A DNA stretch of 64,000 nucleotides from Phycisphaerae bacterium. Lineage in GTDB: Bacteria > Planctomycetota > Phycisphaerae > Phycisphaerales > Phycisphaeraceae. Below, piece after piece: positions 23,625-32,687 of the stretch; the first letter of the stretch is position 1; each line of letters begins with the position of its first letter. The notes beneath the pieces are model-generated. The model was given only the letters and a program-made list of their open reading frames with translations. It had not been told where the DNA came from and searched no databases. Position numbers and translations under genes: made by a program. The stretch spans positions 1 to 64,000 of the forward strand of contig JAUIGU010000013.1 of NCBI GenBank assembly GCA_030432595.1. Direction: 5' to 3'.

Positions 23625-25439
23625 GTGACCGACGCCCCGCCCCAACCCGAAACGCCGGAGTTTCCCGGCCAAACCGGCGCAAGCCGCAGCGACTCCGTCG
23701 ACCTCCCCCTCGCGCGCCTCTCGCTCACCGACTTCCTCGACCTCGAAACGCTCCAGCAGATCCAGGACGCGTTCGCCGCCGTGACCAAGATGGACACGGC
23801 GATCCTCGACGCCGACGGCCGGCCCGTCGTCGCCGAGACCGACCGCACCGACCGCTTCCTGGTCGACGCCGCGCTGGGCCAACTCCTCGACGCCGACGCG
23901 CAGCTTGAGAACGGGCAGTTCACCGCGCCCATCACCGTCGAGGGCAAGACGCTGGGCAGCATCGTCGTCCAGGCCGACGACCCGACCCGCACGCCCCAGT
24001 CCAACCGCCAGCGCCTGGATGCGCTCGCGTCGGCGCTCGACCTGCCCGACGACGAACGCGACGACCTGGTGCGCACCGCCGAGTCCGCCTTCGCCGCCAA
24101 CCGCGCCGCGTCGGTGCAGTTCCTCTACCTCATCGCCAACGCCATCGCCCGGCTGTGCTACCAGACCTGGGCGGCCCGGCACCACCTGCAGGAACTCGCG
24201 GCGCTGTACCGCGTGTCCACCGTGTTGTCGGGTTCCAACGACCTGCAACACATCCTCGACACCGCGGCGCGCGAGACCGCGGCCGTGCTCGGCGTCGACG
24301 CCGTGGTCATCCGCCTGCTCGAAGACGGGCCGGACGGCCCCGAACTCAAACGCCGCGCCAACCACGGCCTGTCCGACTCCTACGTCAACCGCAACCAACT
24401 GCTGGTCAACCGCTCCGAGATGTACACCAAGGCCATGGCCGGCGACGTGATCTACATCGAAGACCTGCCCACCGATCCGCGCACCTACTACCCCGAGGAT
24501 GCCCGCCGGGAAGGCCTCAACTCCATGCTCGCGCTGGGCCTGATCGACCAGGGCACGGCCATCGGCAGCATCCAGGCGTATACCACGCAAGTCCGCGCCT
24601 TCACCAAGGAACAGGTCAAGCTTTTCCGCGCCGTCGCCCAGCTCGTCGCCACTGCGATCTCCAAGCAGCGCCTCGAGACCGACCGCCGACGCAACGCCGA
24701 AACGCTCCGCCAACTCAACCTCGCCGCCGACGTGCAGCGCCGCATGCTGCCGCGGCGCGAACCGCAGCTACCCGGGCTGGATATCGCGGCGCGCTACGTC
24801 CCCAGCTTCCAGCTCTCGGGCGACTTCTACGACTTCATCAAGCTCGGCGACGACAACATGGGCTTCGCCATCGGCGACGTCGCCGGCAAGGGCATCGCCG
24901 CCTCGCTGCTCATGGCCGCCGTCCGCGCGTCCCTGCGCGCCTACGCCCACGACGTCTACCACCTCGACGAGGTCATCCGCCGCGTCAACGTCGCCCTCAC
25001 CCGCGACACGCTCGACAACGAGTTCGCCACCCTGTGGTACGGCGTCTACAACCCGCACACCCGCCGACTCACCTACTGCAACGCCGGGCACGAGCCGCCC
25101 CTGCTGCTGCGCGACGGCAAACTCATCCCCCTCGACGTCGGCGGCATGATCGTCGGCATCGACCGCACCCAGCCCTACGAAAACTCCGTCATCGACCTCA
25201 AACCCGGCGACCTCATCCTGCTCTACACCGACGGCCTGCCCGACGCGATGAACCCCGACCAGCAGCGCTTCGGACGCGAACGCATCGACGGCCTGTTCGG
25301 CGACTACCTCGAACGCCCCGACGCCTTTCCCACCGCCCGCGACTTCCTCAACCATGTCCTCCGGCAACTCCGCGAACACACCGGCCCCCGCCGCGGCAGC
25401 GACGACACCACCCTCGTCGTCCTCAAGGCCGGGTCGTAA
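23625..25439 (+). CDS. GAF-domain SpoIIE-type (PP2C-like) serine phosphatase
   Basis: This cytoplasmic signalling protein of 604 residues would dephosphorylate anti-sigma-factor antagonists in partner-switching pathways. Residues 25-165 resemble a sensory PocR/GAF-like module (LTDFLDLETLQQIQDAFAAV). A GAF domain spans about 200-345 (VSTVLSGSNDLQHILDTAAR). The PPM/SpoIIE domain spans about 365-603. Metal-binding aspartates are visible in QLSGDFYDF, AIGDVAGKG, LLYTDGLPDA and GSDDTTLVV. The preceding AADVQRRMLP is the usual linker. The GTG start is the first after the repeat; residues before about 25 are disordered, so the exact start is uncertain. No partner anti-sigma gene is adjacent. Confidence 0.93.
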   Translation: MTDAPPQPETPEFPGQTGASRSDSVDLPLARLSLTDFLDLETLQQIQDAFAAVTKMDTAILDADGRPVVAETDRTDRFLVDAALGQLLDADAQLENGQFTAPITVEGKTLGSIVVQADDPTRTPQSNRQRLDALASALDLPDDERDDLVRTAESAFAANRAASVQFLYLIANAIARLCYQTWAARHHLQELAALYRVSTVLSGSNDLQHILDTAARETAAVLGVDAVVIRLLEDGPDGPELKRRANHGLSDSYVNRNQLLVNRSEMYTKAMAGDVIYIEDLPTDPRTYYPEDARREGLNSMLALGLIDQGTAIGSIQAYTTQVRAFTKEQVKLFRAVAQLVATAISKQRLETDRRRNAETLRQLNLAADVQRRMLPRREPQLPGLDIAARYVPSFQLSGDFYDFIKLGDDNMGFAIGDVAGKGIAASLLMAAVRASLRAYAHDVYHLDEVIRRVNVALTRDTLDNEFATLWYGVYNPHTRRLTYCNAGHEPPLLLRDGKLIPLDVGGMIVGIDRTQPYENSVIDLKPGDLILLYTDGLPDAMNPDQQRFGRERIDGLFGDYLERPDAFPTARDFLNHVLRQLREHTGPRRGSDDTTLVVLKAGS

Positions 25440-25827
25440 CGCCGCCCGTAACCTCCCTCTTAAAGCCGAGGGTTGGGCAACGCGAAGCCCCGGATCGCCC
25501 CCCGGCATTCACCAGACAGCCCCCGTCCCTTGGCGCAACCCCCGTGGAAAACCTCGGGAACCGCGCGCGGCCGCCCACTCGAGCCCGGCGCTCCGACGCG
25601 CGGCCTGCACCACGCTCTCTTCCGTCACACGATCTGAACACAATTCAGTCGCCACGCCCCTGCTTTGTTTTGAGCGCGAACGGCGTTCGTGCGCCATCCG
25701 GTCCCCAATAAACCTGCCGATTCAAACCACTCCCAATAAAGACCTTGCAGACTTATCCGCGCGGTTTTCCACGTTGCGCCAACGCAGAAGAAGGGAGAGG
25801 ACAGATAAATCCTTCCAAACGACTTCT
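25440..25827. other. 388-bp gap, no gene recognised
   Basis: This region separates the convergent phosphatase and mutM genes. The second half is noticeably richer in A and T than its surroundings. I see no signal for a coding sequence with a ribosome binding site, no tRNA, and no strong terminator hairpin. Confidence 0.5.
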
Positions 25828-26718
25828 TCATCTTTCCGTGACGACTGCTCCCGGTTGGCACCGCCCGCACCAGACCGTGGTTCGGCCGGCGATCAGGTCC
25901 GACCGCAGAACCGCCCGGCATCGTCGGCACGGCTGGCCGCCCCGGCCGTACACCTTGTGCCGCAGGGCGTACGACCCCGGTGATCCGTTGGCGTCCACGT
26001 AGTCCCGCAGCGTGCTGCCGCCGGCCTCGATCGCCCGAATCAGCAGCCGACGCATCGCCCCCACCAGCCGGCGGGCCTCCTCCCGCGTCACCGCCGCCGC
26101 GCACCGCTCCGGCGCGATCCGCGTCGCGAACAGCAATTCGTCCACGTAGATGTTGCCCAACCCCGCCACCAGATGCTGATCCAGCAGCGCCGCCTTGAGC
26201 CCGCGCTGCGTCTTGCTCAGCTCCGCGTGCAGCCGCCCAGGCGTGATCGTCAAAGCATCCGGCCCCAATACGCCCCAACGCTGTTCCTGCAACGCCGCCT
26301 CGTCCGTGAAGCACCACACCCCACCAAACCGCCGCGGGTCCGTGAACGCCAGCGCCGAGCCGTCCATAAACCGCCACACCACGTGCGTGTGCACCGGAAA
26401 TGTCTGAACTCCCCTCCCCTTGGGAGGGGCCGGGGGAGGGTGCGCATTGTGCGTTTCACCTTCCGGGGGTTCGTACACACACAACCGCCCCGACATGCCC
26501 AGATGCACACACGCGACGCAGCCGCGTTCACCCACCAGCGCCAACTGCTTGCCGTGCCGAAGCACCGCCGACACCGAATCCCCCTTCCACGCACCGGACA
26601 TCGTTTCGCCATCGCACACCACGTCCGGCCGTCGCAGCTCCACGGCTACCACCCGCCGCCCGACCACCGCGCGTTCCAGCGTGCGGCGCACGGTTTCAAC
26701 CTCGGGCAGCTCGGGCAT
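25828..26718 (-). CDS. mutM: formamidopyrimidine-DNA glycosylase with in-frame repeat insertion
   Basis: MutM removes 8-oxoguanine and formamidopyrimidines and cleaves the DNA backbone. The N-terminal MPELPEVET (Pro2 nucleophile, Glu3) is intact. So are the GKQLAL lysine near residue 58, the FTDPRRFGG loop, the [11 protein letters not shown] helix-two-turn-helix and the C-terminal zinc finger (CRRC … CGRC). At 296 residues it is about 20 longer than usual. The extra segment, about residues 92-105 ([13 protein letters not shown]), is encoded by a genomic palindromic repeat inserted in frame in a surface loop between the two N-terminal beta strands. Catalytic residues are unaffected, so the enzyme is probably active. 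The ATG at 26718 is fixed by the required N-terminal proline. Confidence 0.95.
   Translation of the reverse strand: MPELPEVETVRRTLERAVVGRRVVAVELRRPDVVCDGETMSGAWKGDSVSAVLRHGKQLALVGERGCVACVHLGMSGRLCVYEPPEGETHNAHPPPAPPKGRGVQTFPVHTHVVWRFMDGSALAFTDPRRFGGVWCFTDEAALQEQRWGVLGPDALTITPGRLHAELSKTQRGLKAALLDQHLVAGLGNIYVDELLFATRIAPERCAAAVTREEARRLVGAMRRLLIRAIEAGGSTLRDYVDANGSPGSYALRHKVYGRGGQPCRRCRAVLRSDLIAGRTTVWCGRCQPGAVVTER
26407..26444. repeat. CCCTCC-type palindrome inside the mutM coding sequence
   Basis: The sequence AACTCCCCTCCCC-TTG-GGAGGGGCCGGGGGAGGGTGC is almost identical to the intergenic copy at 23490-23526. Here it lies within mutM and is translated, without a stop or frameshift, on the minus strand. 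Confidence 0.9.
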
Positions 26719-26894
26719 GTTTGTCGGGGATCGGGGGACAGGGATCAGGGATCGGCGAACATGATCAAGGGCGAGAACTTGCGACCCTCCGTTCTTCACA
26801 GGCTATGCACGCGACGAACCGGCCATTCCTTTCGGTCGTCTTTAATGCATTCTGGCTGATCGCCGATCCTCGTTCCCCGAACCCTGAACCGGGC

Positions 26895-26900
26895 TACCCT
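26895..26900 (+). promoter_or_regulatory. possible -10 hexamer of the MoxR operon (TACCCT)
   Basis: TACCCT ends six bases before the moxR-type ATG, the same spacing as TACACT before nuoA. A transcript would then start at or next to the start codon. No Shine-Dalgarno sequence is visible. No clear -35 element is visible. Confidence 0.3.
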
Positions 26901-26906
26901 AACGCC

Positions 26907-27978
<1,072 letters not shown>

Positions 27979-27980
<2 letters not shown>

Positions 27981-28011
27981 TGTTAGATGTGAGAGGTTAG
28001 ATGGTAGATGT
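27979..28011. repeat. left TTAGATG repeat flanking the four-helix-bundle gene
   Basis: GATGTTAGATGT followed by GGTTAGATGGTAGATGT forms short imperfect direct repeats of TTAGATG. It begins at the moxR-type stop codon and includes the start codon of the next gene. An inverted counterpart lies at 28392-28430. Confidence 0.8.
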
Positions 28012-28381
28012 TTCGGGCAGTGCGGCGGAGAAGCGTCGAGAGCTGGAAGCTCGGTTGAAGGCGTTTGCGCTGCGGGTTTTGGAACTGACGAAAGCGTTGC
28101 CGGATGACTACCGCGGACGGGCCGTGGGTTCGCAGGTGTTCCGCAGCGCGACGTCGGTGGCCGCCAACTACCGCGCGGCCGGGCGGGGAAAGTCTAAGCC
28201 CGACTTCATCGCGAAACTAGCGATCGTCTTGGAGGAAGCCGACGAGACCTGCTTCTGGCTCGAACTCATCATTGAGGCCGAGATGGTCAAGCCCAAACGC
28301 GTCACCCCCTTGCTCGAAGAAGCCAACGAGATCACTGCCATCATCGCCGCCGCCCTGAAATCCGCACGTAGCCGAAAGTGA
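28001..28381 (+). CDS. four-helix bundle protein (23S rRNA intervening-sequence / S23 family)
   Basis: This small helical protein (126 residues) of the four-helix-bundle family is first known from 23S rRNA intervening sequences; related Avd proteins work in diversity-generating retroelements. The family pattern is present: FALRVLELTKALPDDYRGRA, then QVFRSATSVAANYRAAGRGK, DFIAKLAIVLEEADETCFWL and a final helix with the lysine-rich end. It sits between moxR and DUF58 of an operon where no such gene is expected. It is bounded by inverted TTAGATG repeats, and its own start codon lies inside the left repeat. That is strong evidence of insertion as a cassette. Its role here is unknown. Confidence 0.93.
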   Translation: MVDVSGSAAEKRRELEARLKAFALRVLELTKALPDDYRGRAVGSQVFRSATSVAANYRAAGRGKSKPDFIAKLAIVLEEADETCFWLELIIEAEMVKPKRVTPLLEEANEITAIIAAALKSARSRK

Positions 28382-28391
28382 CTTGATGCCG

Positions 28392-28430
28392 ACATCTAAC
28401 ATCTAACATCTAACATCTCACTTCTTACAT
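28392..28430. repeat. right CATCTAA repeat flanking the four-helix-bundle gene
   Basis: ACATCTAACATCTAACATCT is a threefold direct repeat of the complement of TTAGATG. It is inverted relative to the repeat at 27979-28011. It ends with the ATG of the DUF58 gene, so it has replaced that gene's normal upstream sequence. Confidence 0.85.
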
Positions 28431-29409
28431 GCCCCCCGCCCCCAACTACCTCGACCCGCAGACCCTCGCGTCCATCAAAGGCATCGACCTGCGCGCCCGC
28501 CTCATCGTCGAGGGCCTCATGTCCGGGCAGCACCGCTCGCCCATGCAGGGCGTCTCCGTCGAGTTCGCCCAGCACCGGCCCTACACCGCCGGCGACGACC
28601 TGCGCTCCCTCGACTGGAAGATCCTCGGCAAGACCGACCGGCTCTACATCAAGCAGTACCTCAAGGAAACCAACCTCGACCTGCTCCTGCTCGTCGATTG
28701 CTCCGGCTCGATGGGCTACACGTCCCTCACCGAGAGCCGCCCCGGCTGGACATCGAATTGGTCGAAATGGAACCACGCGTGCTGCGTCGCCGCCGCCATG
28801 GCCAACGTCGCCATCGCCCAGCGCGACCGCGTCGGGCTCACCGTCTTCGCCGACGACGTCGTGGACGGCACCCGCCTCTCCAACGCGTCTGACCACTGGC
28901 AGTCCATCGCCGCCACCCTCGCCCGCACCCAACTCGTGGACGAAACCAACGACGACCTCGTGCCGGACGACAACACGCACAACCACACCGACCTCGAACG
29001 CATCATCGACCGCACGGTGAATCGTTTAGGCCGGCGGTCACTGGTCGTGATCATCTCCGATCTGTTTGACGACCCTACCCACCTCGAGAACGCGTTGGGC
29101 CGTTTGCGCTTTTTCCGGGGGAAGGGGCATGATGCGATCGTGCTGCAGGTCATGGACCCGGCCGAGCTCGATTTCAACATGCGCGACCCCACCGACTTCC
29201 TCGGTTTGGAAGGCGAAGGGCGATTGCCCCTGGACCCCGCGGCGTTGCGCGGCGCGTACATGGAGGTCGTGCTCGAACACCTCGACACCGTCGAAAGGCT
29301 CTGCCGAAAGTTCGGGTTCGATTACTTGCGACTGAACACGAGAGACCCCCTCGGCCCGCCGCTGTCGCATTTCCTGGCGAAGCGCGCGTCGATGATCGGG
29401 AAGCAGTGA
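28429..29409 (+). CDS. DUF58 domain protein (MoxR partner, vWA-like)
   Basis: DUF58 proteins are the cytoplasmic vWA-like partners encoded after MoxR ATPases. This 326-residue protein has the diagnostic YTAGDDLRSLDWK motif near residue 55 and a vWA-type metal site VDCSGSMGY near 88-96. KGHDAIVLQVMDPAELDF marks the later Rossmann strand, and the C-terminal LFLAKR-type end is present as LSHFLAKRASMI. No transmembrane segment is present. The ATG lies within the repeat that bounds the four-helix-bundle insertion, so ribosome binding sequences have been altered by that insertion. Confidence 0.95.
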   Translation: MPPAPNYLDPQTLASIKGIDLRARLIVEGLMSGQHRSPMQGVSVEFAQHRPYTAGDDLRSLDWKILGKTDRLYIKQYLKETNLDLLLLVDCSGSMGYTSLTESRPGWTSNWSKWNHACCVAAAMANVAIAQRDRVGLTVFADDVVDGTRLSNASDHWQSIAATLARTQLVDETNDDLVPDDNTHNHTDLERIIDRTVNRLGRRSLVVIISDLFDDPTHLENALGRLRFFRGKGHDAIVLQVMDPAELDFNMRDPTDFLGLEGEGRLPLDPAALRGAYMEVVLEHLDTVERLCRKFGFDYLRLNTRDPLGPPLSHFLAKRASMIGKQ

Positions 29410-29411
29410 GC

Positions 29412-29921
29412 ATGAAACCACAGATGGACGCAGATAAACGCAGATTGAAACGGGTTGTTCTCCCGGTGTTCATTGTGCTCGTGGTCTTAGGGTTTATTGG
29501 GCTAACCGTGATCGCGTCGATCCCGCGTGTGGATTACACCGACAGAGTTGAAACGCAAACGAGGTTCGTTCCGGCCGGCGCGGAGAAAGTTTCAGCGTAT
29601 ACGTCGGGCTTGGGACCGATGGATTGCTATCTGTTTCGTGTAGAAGAAGACTCGTTTGTTCAATGGGCTGAGCAACACACTGTTCCGGATAGCTTGTCGG
29701 TACGTGCAGGTCGTCGGTACTGGCTTCCCAGAGCCGCGGTAGAAAAGTCGGCTGCTGAGGGTTTGATCCTAGAGCTTGATGAAGGCAAGGACGGCTACTT
29801 ATGGACCATCCATGAGGGTCTCGGCTTCTCGGAATATGACGAAAACAATCCGGATTCTGGTATCACGGCGTGTTTTGATCGAAACTCGGGTTGGGCTTAT
29901 GTATCGGTTCACCGAAGATGA
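29412..29921 (+). CDS. single-pass membrane protein of unknown function inserted in the MoxR operon
   Basis: This 169-residue protein has a short basic N-terminus and one transmembrane helix at about 12-34 (VVLPVFIVLVVLGFIGLTVI). A small external domain follows with strands such as KVSAYTSGLGPMDCYLFRVE. No family is recognised. Its codon use is clearly more AT-rich than its neighbours, and the first ten codons derive from the widespread 'ACCACAGATGGACGCAGAT' type repeat, so it looks foreign. A GTG at 29406 overlapping the previous stop is an alternative start. The final ATGA overlaps the start of the BatA-like gene, so it is probably co-translated. Function in the MoxR complex is doubtful. 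Confidence 0.7.
   Translation: MKPQMDADKRRLKRVVLPVFIVLVVLGFIGLTVIASIPRVDYTDRVETQTRFVPAGAEKVSAYTSGLGPMDCYLFRVEEDSFVQWAEQHTVPDSLSVRAGRRYWLPRAAVEKSAAEGLILELDEGKDGYLWTIHEGLGFSEYDENNPDSGITACFDRNSGWAYVSVHRR
29415..29450 (+). repeat. 'ACCACAGATGGACGCAGAT' type dispersed repeat, translated in frame
   Basis: The motif (ACCACAGATGGACGCAG, ATAAACGCAGATT) belongs to a repeat I have seen scattered in unrelated bacterial genomes. Here it supplies the N-terminal residues MKPQMDADKRRLK of the gene starting at 29412. Confidence 0.6.
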
Positions 29922-32524
29922 TGATGATGCTCGCCCAAGTCGCGTCCTCCTTCATCGCCCCGGCACTTGCCGGTGCGGGCGCGGCGGCGATCGCGGTGCC
30001 GATCGCGATCCACTTGTTGTCGCGCCTTCGGCGGAAGCGGCAGCGGTGGGGGGCGATGCGGTTCCTGCGGCTGGCGTACCAGAAGCAGAAGAACCGGCTG
30101 CGCCTTGAGCAGTGGCTGCTGCTGGCGACGCGGTGCTTGCTGGTGTTGTTGATCGGGTTGGCGCTGGCGGGGCCGGTGGTCGGCGGGGCGGTCGCGCGGT
30201 GGTTGTCCGGGGCCGGCGGCGGGGGGCGGACGGTGCACGTGGTGATCGACGACGCGCTGACGAGCGCAGTGGTGGAAAACGCTGCAAACGCAACAAACAC
30301 AGCAAACCCGGAATCAGAAAGCGACGCGGCTTCGTCGCGTACTGCTTCCTCACGCCTCGACGCGTTGAAACGCGATGCGTCTGCCTTGCTCGACGCACTC
30401 GGCGCGGGCGACCGCGTGGTGTTGTGGCGGTCGACCCGGCCCGACGCGGCGCTCGAGGGCGCGGCCGGGAGCCTGGGCGCGGTGCGGTCGGCGTTGGACG
30501 AACTCGAACCTGCGCCCGTCGCGGCGGACTGGCCACGTCTGGTGTCGGCGATCTCGGCGAAGGTCGAGCGCGACGCCGCGGCGGCCCGGCCGGTGGTCAC
30601 GGTGTTGTCCGGCTTCGCACGGGGTGACGGCGCGCTGACCGAGCCCGCACCCGCGGGGCTGGTGATGCTCGCAGACCGGGCGGCGGTGGCGCTGCGCCGC
30701 CCGGCGGCGTCGCGGCCCAACCGCCAGATCAGCGCGGTCGTGCCCCGCCGCGCGGTGGTCGTGCAGCAGGGCGGCGGCGCGGCGGGGTCGGTGAATGTGA
30801 GCCTCACGGTCCGCCGGTTTGAGGACGCGGCCGAAAGCGCCTCGGCGTTGGTGCGCGTGGAGTTGTTGCGCGTGCCGAACGACGCCGGCGCGGATGAACT
30901 CGCAGCGCAGGTGGTGGCGACGGCGGAGCGGGACGTGTCGTGGTCGGTGGGTCAGTCGGAGGTGGCGTTGTCGGTGGCGGTGGCGTTGCCGGCGTTGCCG
31001 GAGGGTTTCGACCGCGAGGCGCTGGCGGTGCGGGCGGTGTTGTTGGGGCGCGTCGGCGCGTCGGCGACGGCGGAGGACGCGCTGTGGCTCGATGACGAGT
31101 CGTTCGCGGTGGTCGAGGCCGTACGGCTGCTGCGGGTCGGGGTGCAGGGCGGCGAGACCGCGGCATCCCCGGAAACCGCGGACTCATCGGGCACGACCGG
31201 TGCGGTTAGCGCAACCAACACGAACGACCTGGGCCCGGCGGTGTTTGTCCGCGCGGCGCTGGGCGGCGGCGCGGGCGTGGGCTCTTCGGGGATTGAATCG
31301 TCGGCGCTTGCGCGGATCGACGTGGGGGCGCTCGAGGGGTTGGACGCGGTGTTCGTGTTGTCGCCGGCGCTGGTCGGGCCCGAGGGCTGGTCGGCGTTGG
31401 CACCGTGGGTGGAGGCGGGCGGGGTGCTGTGGGTGATGCCGGACGCGGACACGCGCGGCTCGTTGAACTGGCCGGCGTTGATGTCGCGGGCGCTGGGCGA
31501 GGCGTTGCCGTTGGCGGGGGACGTGACGGAGTTGGCCGAGGGCGCGTCGCTGGCCGAGGGTGCCGGCGCGCCCGAGGCGTTGTCGCTGTTGTCGGGTTCG
31601 TGGTCGGCGCTGCTGGGGCCGGTGCGGGTGAACCGGGTGGTGAACGTGTCGGCGGACGCGGAGGTGGAAGACGTGCCGTCGGGTTCGGAGACACGCGACA
31701 CCCCGAACGACAACACCGACACGACGGACAACACCGCGACGCGTTCGTCGTCAACCTCATCGCCCGGTGCGCGTCCGGGCGCGGCGGTCTGGCTGTCGTG
31801 GGGCGGCGCGGAGTCGCCGTGGCTGGTCGCGCAGCCCGCGGGCAAAGGCACGGTGCTGTGGCTGGGTTCGGCGCTGGACCCGTCGTGGACAAATCTGCCC
31901 GCCAAGCCGTTGTTCCCGGCGCTGGTGCAGGACGCGCTGCGGTCGGCGGTGTCGCAGCGTTTGGGCCGGCGTGCCTGGCCCGCCGACGAGCGCCCGCCGG
32001 GCGGGTTGAACGTCGCGGAAGCGCAGCGGGTGCGGATGGGCGACGCGTCCGGTTCAATCTCGAACAACACGAACGGCACCGACGCAACCGGAGCCGCGAC
32101 CGACGCCACGACCGACCGCACGCGGCGTCTCGACCTCGACGCCCCCGCGCCGCGTCCGGGGTTGTACGTGTTGCCGCGCAGCGGCGATGCGCCGGTGCTG
32201 GTCGCCATCAACCCCGAGGCCAAGGCCGGCGACGCCCGGGCCCTGGACGAGACGGCGCTGAGCGCGTGGTGGGACGCGCTTGGCGCGTGGTCGTGGCTGC
32301 CCGAAGCGCCGGCCGAGTTTCTCGCGTCCGAGTCGCCGCGGGCGGCACTGCACATGTGGCTGCTGTGGGCGGTGCTGGCGTTGGTGTTGTTGGAGGCCTG
32401 GCTGAGCCGGGTGTTCAGCCACGCGACGACGGACCGCCCGGGCCTGCGCCGCCGGGCGATGACGGTGATCGACCACTGGCGGCTGGGTGAGTTCGCGGAC
32501 CGGGCCCGGCGGAAGGCGGCGTGA
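29918..32524 (+). CDS. BatA-like membrane protein of the MoxR operon
   Basis: An N-terminal BatA domain spans about residues 1-80: a first helix, the IAIHLLSRLRRKRQRWGAMRFL motif and a second helix LLLATRCLLVLLIGLALAG. About 720 external residues follow, with a divergent vWA-like region (TVHVVIDDALTS) and low-complexity Asn/Thr/Asp linkers. A glutamine-amidotransferase-like or DUF4159-type fold follows (LDAVFVLSPALVGPEGWSAL). One C-terminal helix sits at about 820-842. The N-terminal BatA plus C-terminal anchor is the planctomycete form of the Bat proteins that work with MoxR and DUF58. The ATG at 29918 overlaps the previous stop. Runs of ATG codons make the exact start ambiguous by up to three residues. 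Confidence 0.85.
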   Translation: MMMMLAQVASSFIAPALAGAGAAAIAVPIAIHLLSRLRRKRQRWGAMRFLRLAYQKQKNRLRLEQWLLLATRCLLVLLIGLALAGPVVGGAVARWLSGAGGGGRTVHVVIDDALTSAVVENAANATNTANPESESDAASSRTASSRLDALKRDASALLDALGAGDRVVLWRSTRPDAALEGAAGSLGAVRSALDELEPAPVAADWPRLVSAISAKVERDAAAARPVVTVLSGFARGDGALTEPAPAGLVMLADRAAVALRRPAASRPNRQISAVVPRRAVVVQQGGGAAGSVNVSLTVRRFEDAAESASALVRVELLRVPNDAGADELAAQVVATAERDVSWSVGQSEVALSVAVALPALPEGFDREALAVRAVLLGRVGASATAEDALWLDDESFAVVEAVRLLRVGVQGGETAASPETADSSGTTGAVSATNTNDLGPAVFVRAALGGGAGVGSSGIESSALARIDVGALEGLDAVFVLSPALVGPEGWSALAPWVEAGGVLWVMPDADTRGSLNWPALMSRALGEALPLAGDVTELAEGASLAEGAGAPEALSLLSGSWSALLGPVRVNRVVNVSADAEVEDVPSGSETRDTPNDNTDTTDNTATRSSSTSSPGARPGAAVWLSWGGAESPWLVAQPAGKGTVLWLGSALDPSWTNLPAKPLFPALVQDALRSAVSQRLGRRAWPADERPPGGLNVAEAQRVRMGDASGSISNNTNGTDATGAATDATTDRTRRLDLDAPAPRPGLYVLPRSGDAPVLVAINPEAKAGDARALDETALSAWWDALGAWSWLPEAPAEFLASESPRAALHMWLLWAVLALVLLEAWLSRVFSHATTDRPGLRRRAMTVIDHWRLGEFADRARRKAA

Positions 32525-32687
32525 TTCAGTGAAACCCTGACTTTCGCGAGGGGTGGGCGAATCTGCTTGGTCGGCGGTGTCGCGAGCGATATCGTGGGGA
32601 TGGTTGAGATCGCGGTCATGTCGCAGTCGGGTTGGGGCGGATCGCGGGTTTCACGTTTTCATCTCACAGGTCGAAGGGCGGAAGATC

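Noticed and set aside
24155-25711. A 518-codon plus-strand frame overlapping the SpoIIE phosphatase
   Set aside because: Extremely Arg/Pro-rich and out of frame with a clear GAF-SpoIIE protein; no start signal.
28001-28381. Diversity-generating retroelement
   Set aside because: The product resembles the Avd/S23 four-helix family, but no reverse transcriptase, template repeat or variable target gene is nearby.
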